Shown: positions 14,618 to 14,831 of the stretch, in pieces
How positions within the stretch are numbered: position 1 is the stretch's first letter
Layout of the letters: each line of letters begins with the position of its first letter
NCBI GenBank assembly: GCA_900551265.1
Contig: URVL01000043.1
Span: forward strand, 1-14,831
Direction of reading: 5' to 3'
From: an uncultured Eubacteriales bacterium
Lineage (GTDB): Bacteria > Bacillota > Clostridia > Oscillospirales > QAMX01
Length of the DNA: 14,831 bases
Program-made: the position numbers and the translations under genes
Notes under the pieces: model-generated
Seen by the model: the letters and a program-made list of their open reading frames with translations, nothing else
Databases searched by the model: none
Told to the model about the DNA's origin: nothing

Positions 14618-14831
14618 CTAAAAAAGGATACGGCAATCCGGCTCAATTTTCCGGCAAACGGATACCACCTGCTTCATAATTGTATCGAAGTTTGCGTCAT
14701 CTGCTTCTATCGTCAACCGTTGTGTCATAAAGCTGACCGATGCGTTTTGCACACCGTCAAGCTTTTTAATGCCGTTTTCCATTTTCGCAGCGCAGTTTGC
14801 GCAATCGAGGTCCTCGAGCCTGAATGTTTTT
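14618..14831 (-). CDS. Stand-alone HMA-domain metal-binding protein (5' end outside window)
   Basis: Seventy codons plus a TAG stop are visible, entering from the right edge. Probably only one or a few N-terminal residues are missing, because the sequence starts KTFRLEDLDCANCAAKMENG at the usual first strand of an HMA domain. The metal-binding pair is in LDCANCAAKME (CxxC), followed by IKKLDGVQNASVSFMTQRLTIEA and a helix with Asp and Met. Two further cysteines lie near the C-terminus (SVCRKIEPDCRIL). HMA domains bind soft metals and deliver them to, or regulate, P1B ATPases. It ends 11 bases before the ATPase start and is surely cotranscribed with it. It is likely the detached metal-binding domain of that pump, acting as a chaperone. 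Confidence 0.88.
   Translation of the reverse strand, partial: KTFRLEDLDCANCAAKMENGIKKLDGVQNASVSFMTQRLTIEADDANFDTIMKQVVSVCRKIEPDCRILF

Noticed and set aside
14607..14636. Ten-residue N-terminal extension of the P-type ATPase
   Set aside because: It overlaps the end of the HMA gene and has no ribosome binding site, whereas AGGAAG precedes the ATG at 14606.
1..14831. Mobile element, prophage, CRISPR array or defence island
   Set aside because: No transposase, integrase, Cas gene, direct-repeat array or terminal inverted repeats were found; the gene content is housekeeping.

Overview
The window looks like chromosomal core DNA of a Gram-positive anaerobe of the class Clostridia, possibly of the Oscillospirales; that order-level placement is inference from gene content and order. 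Supporting signs are a 2[4Fe-4S] clostridial-type ferredoxin, Hfq, SepF, DivIVA, sigma-A type promoters with TG-extended -10 boxes, strong AGGAGG ribosome binding sites and intrinsic terminators. I see no mobile element, CRISPR array, tRNA or rRNA. All genes except rpsT lie on the minus strand, so they are transcribed right to left.

From right to left: (1) 14831-12750 holds the end of a stand-alone heavy-metal-associated (HMA) domain protein followed by a Zn/Cd/Pb-type P1B ATPase, a split metal-efflux pair. (2) 12749-12613 is a convergent gap with two strong hairpin terminators. (3) rpsT (ribosomal protein S20) is alone on the plus strand at 12340-12612 with its own promoter. (4) A divergent noncoding stretch (12053-12339) carries the promoters of rpsT and of a ferredoxin. 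(5) Ferredoxin, a TrmN6-like methyltransferase, mutL and miaA follow in one direction; mutL and miaA overlap by ATGA. (6) hfq has its own extended -10 promoter and a structured leader. It is followed by a HlyD-like membrane protein, ylmE (YggS family), sepF, yggT and divIVA, all tightly packed or overlapping and closed by a long terminator hairpin at 4131-4168. (7) After a structured noncoding gap and a clear promoter come a PLP aminotransferase, trpS, a WecA/TagO-type glycosyl-1-phosphate transferase and a truncated membrane-anchored protein of unknown function that runs off the left edge.

Functionally, the middle block joins the mutL-miaA-hfq information-processing cluster to the ylm cell-division cluster (SepF anchors FtsZ to the membrane; DivIVA marks curved membrane and septa). 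ylmH, which commonly sits between yggT and divIVA in Firmicutes, is absent here, and an HlyD-like protein of unknown role is inserted upstream. The left operon mixes amino-acid metabolism, tRNA-Trp charging and the first lipid-linked step of a cell-wall polymer.

I did not find a dramatic new system. The parts most worth a second look are the HlyD-like protein in the division cluster, the truncated protein after TagO, and several unexplained RNA-structure candidates: a possible alternative-pairing element at 4017-4080, the hfq leader, a 9-bp hairpin before the TrmN6-like start, and the rpsT/ferredoxin intergenic region.
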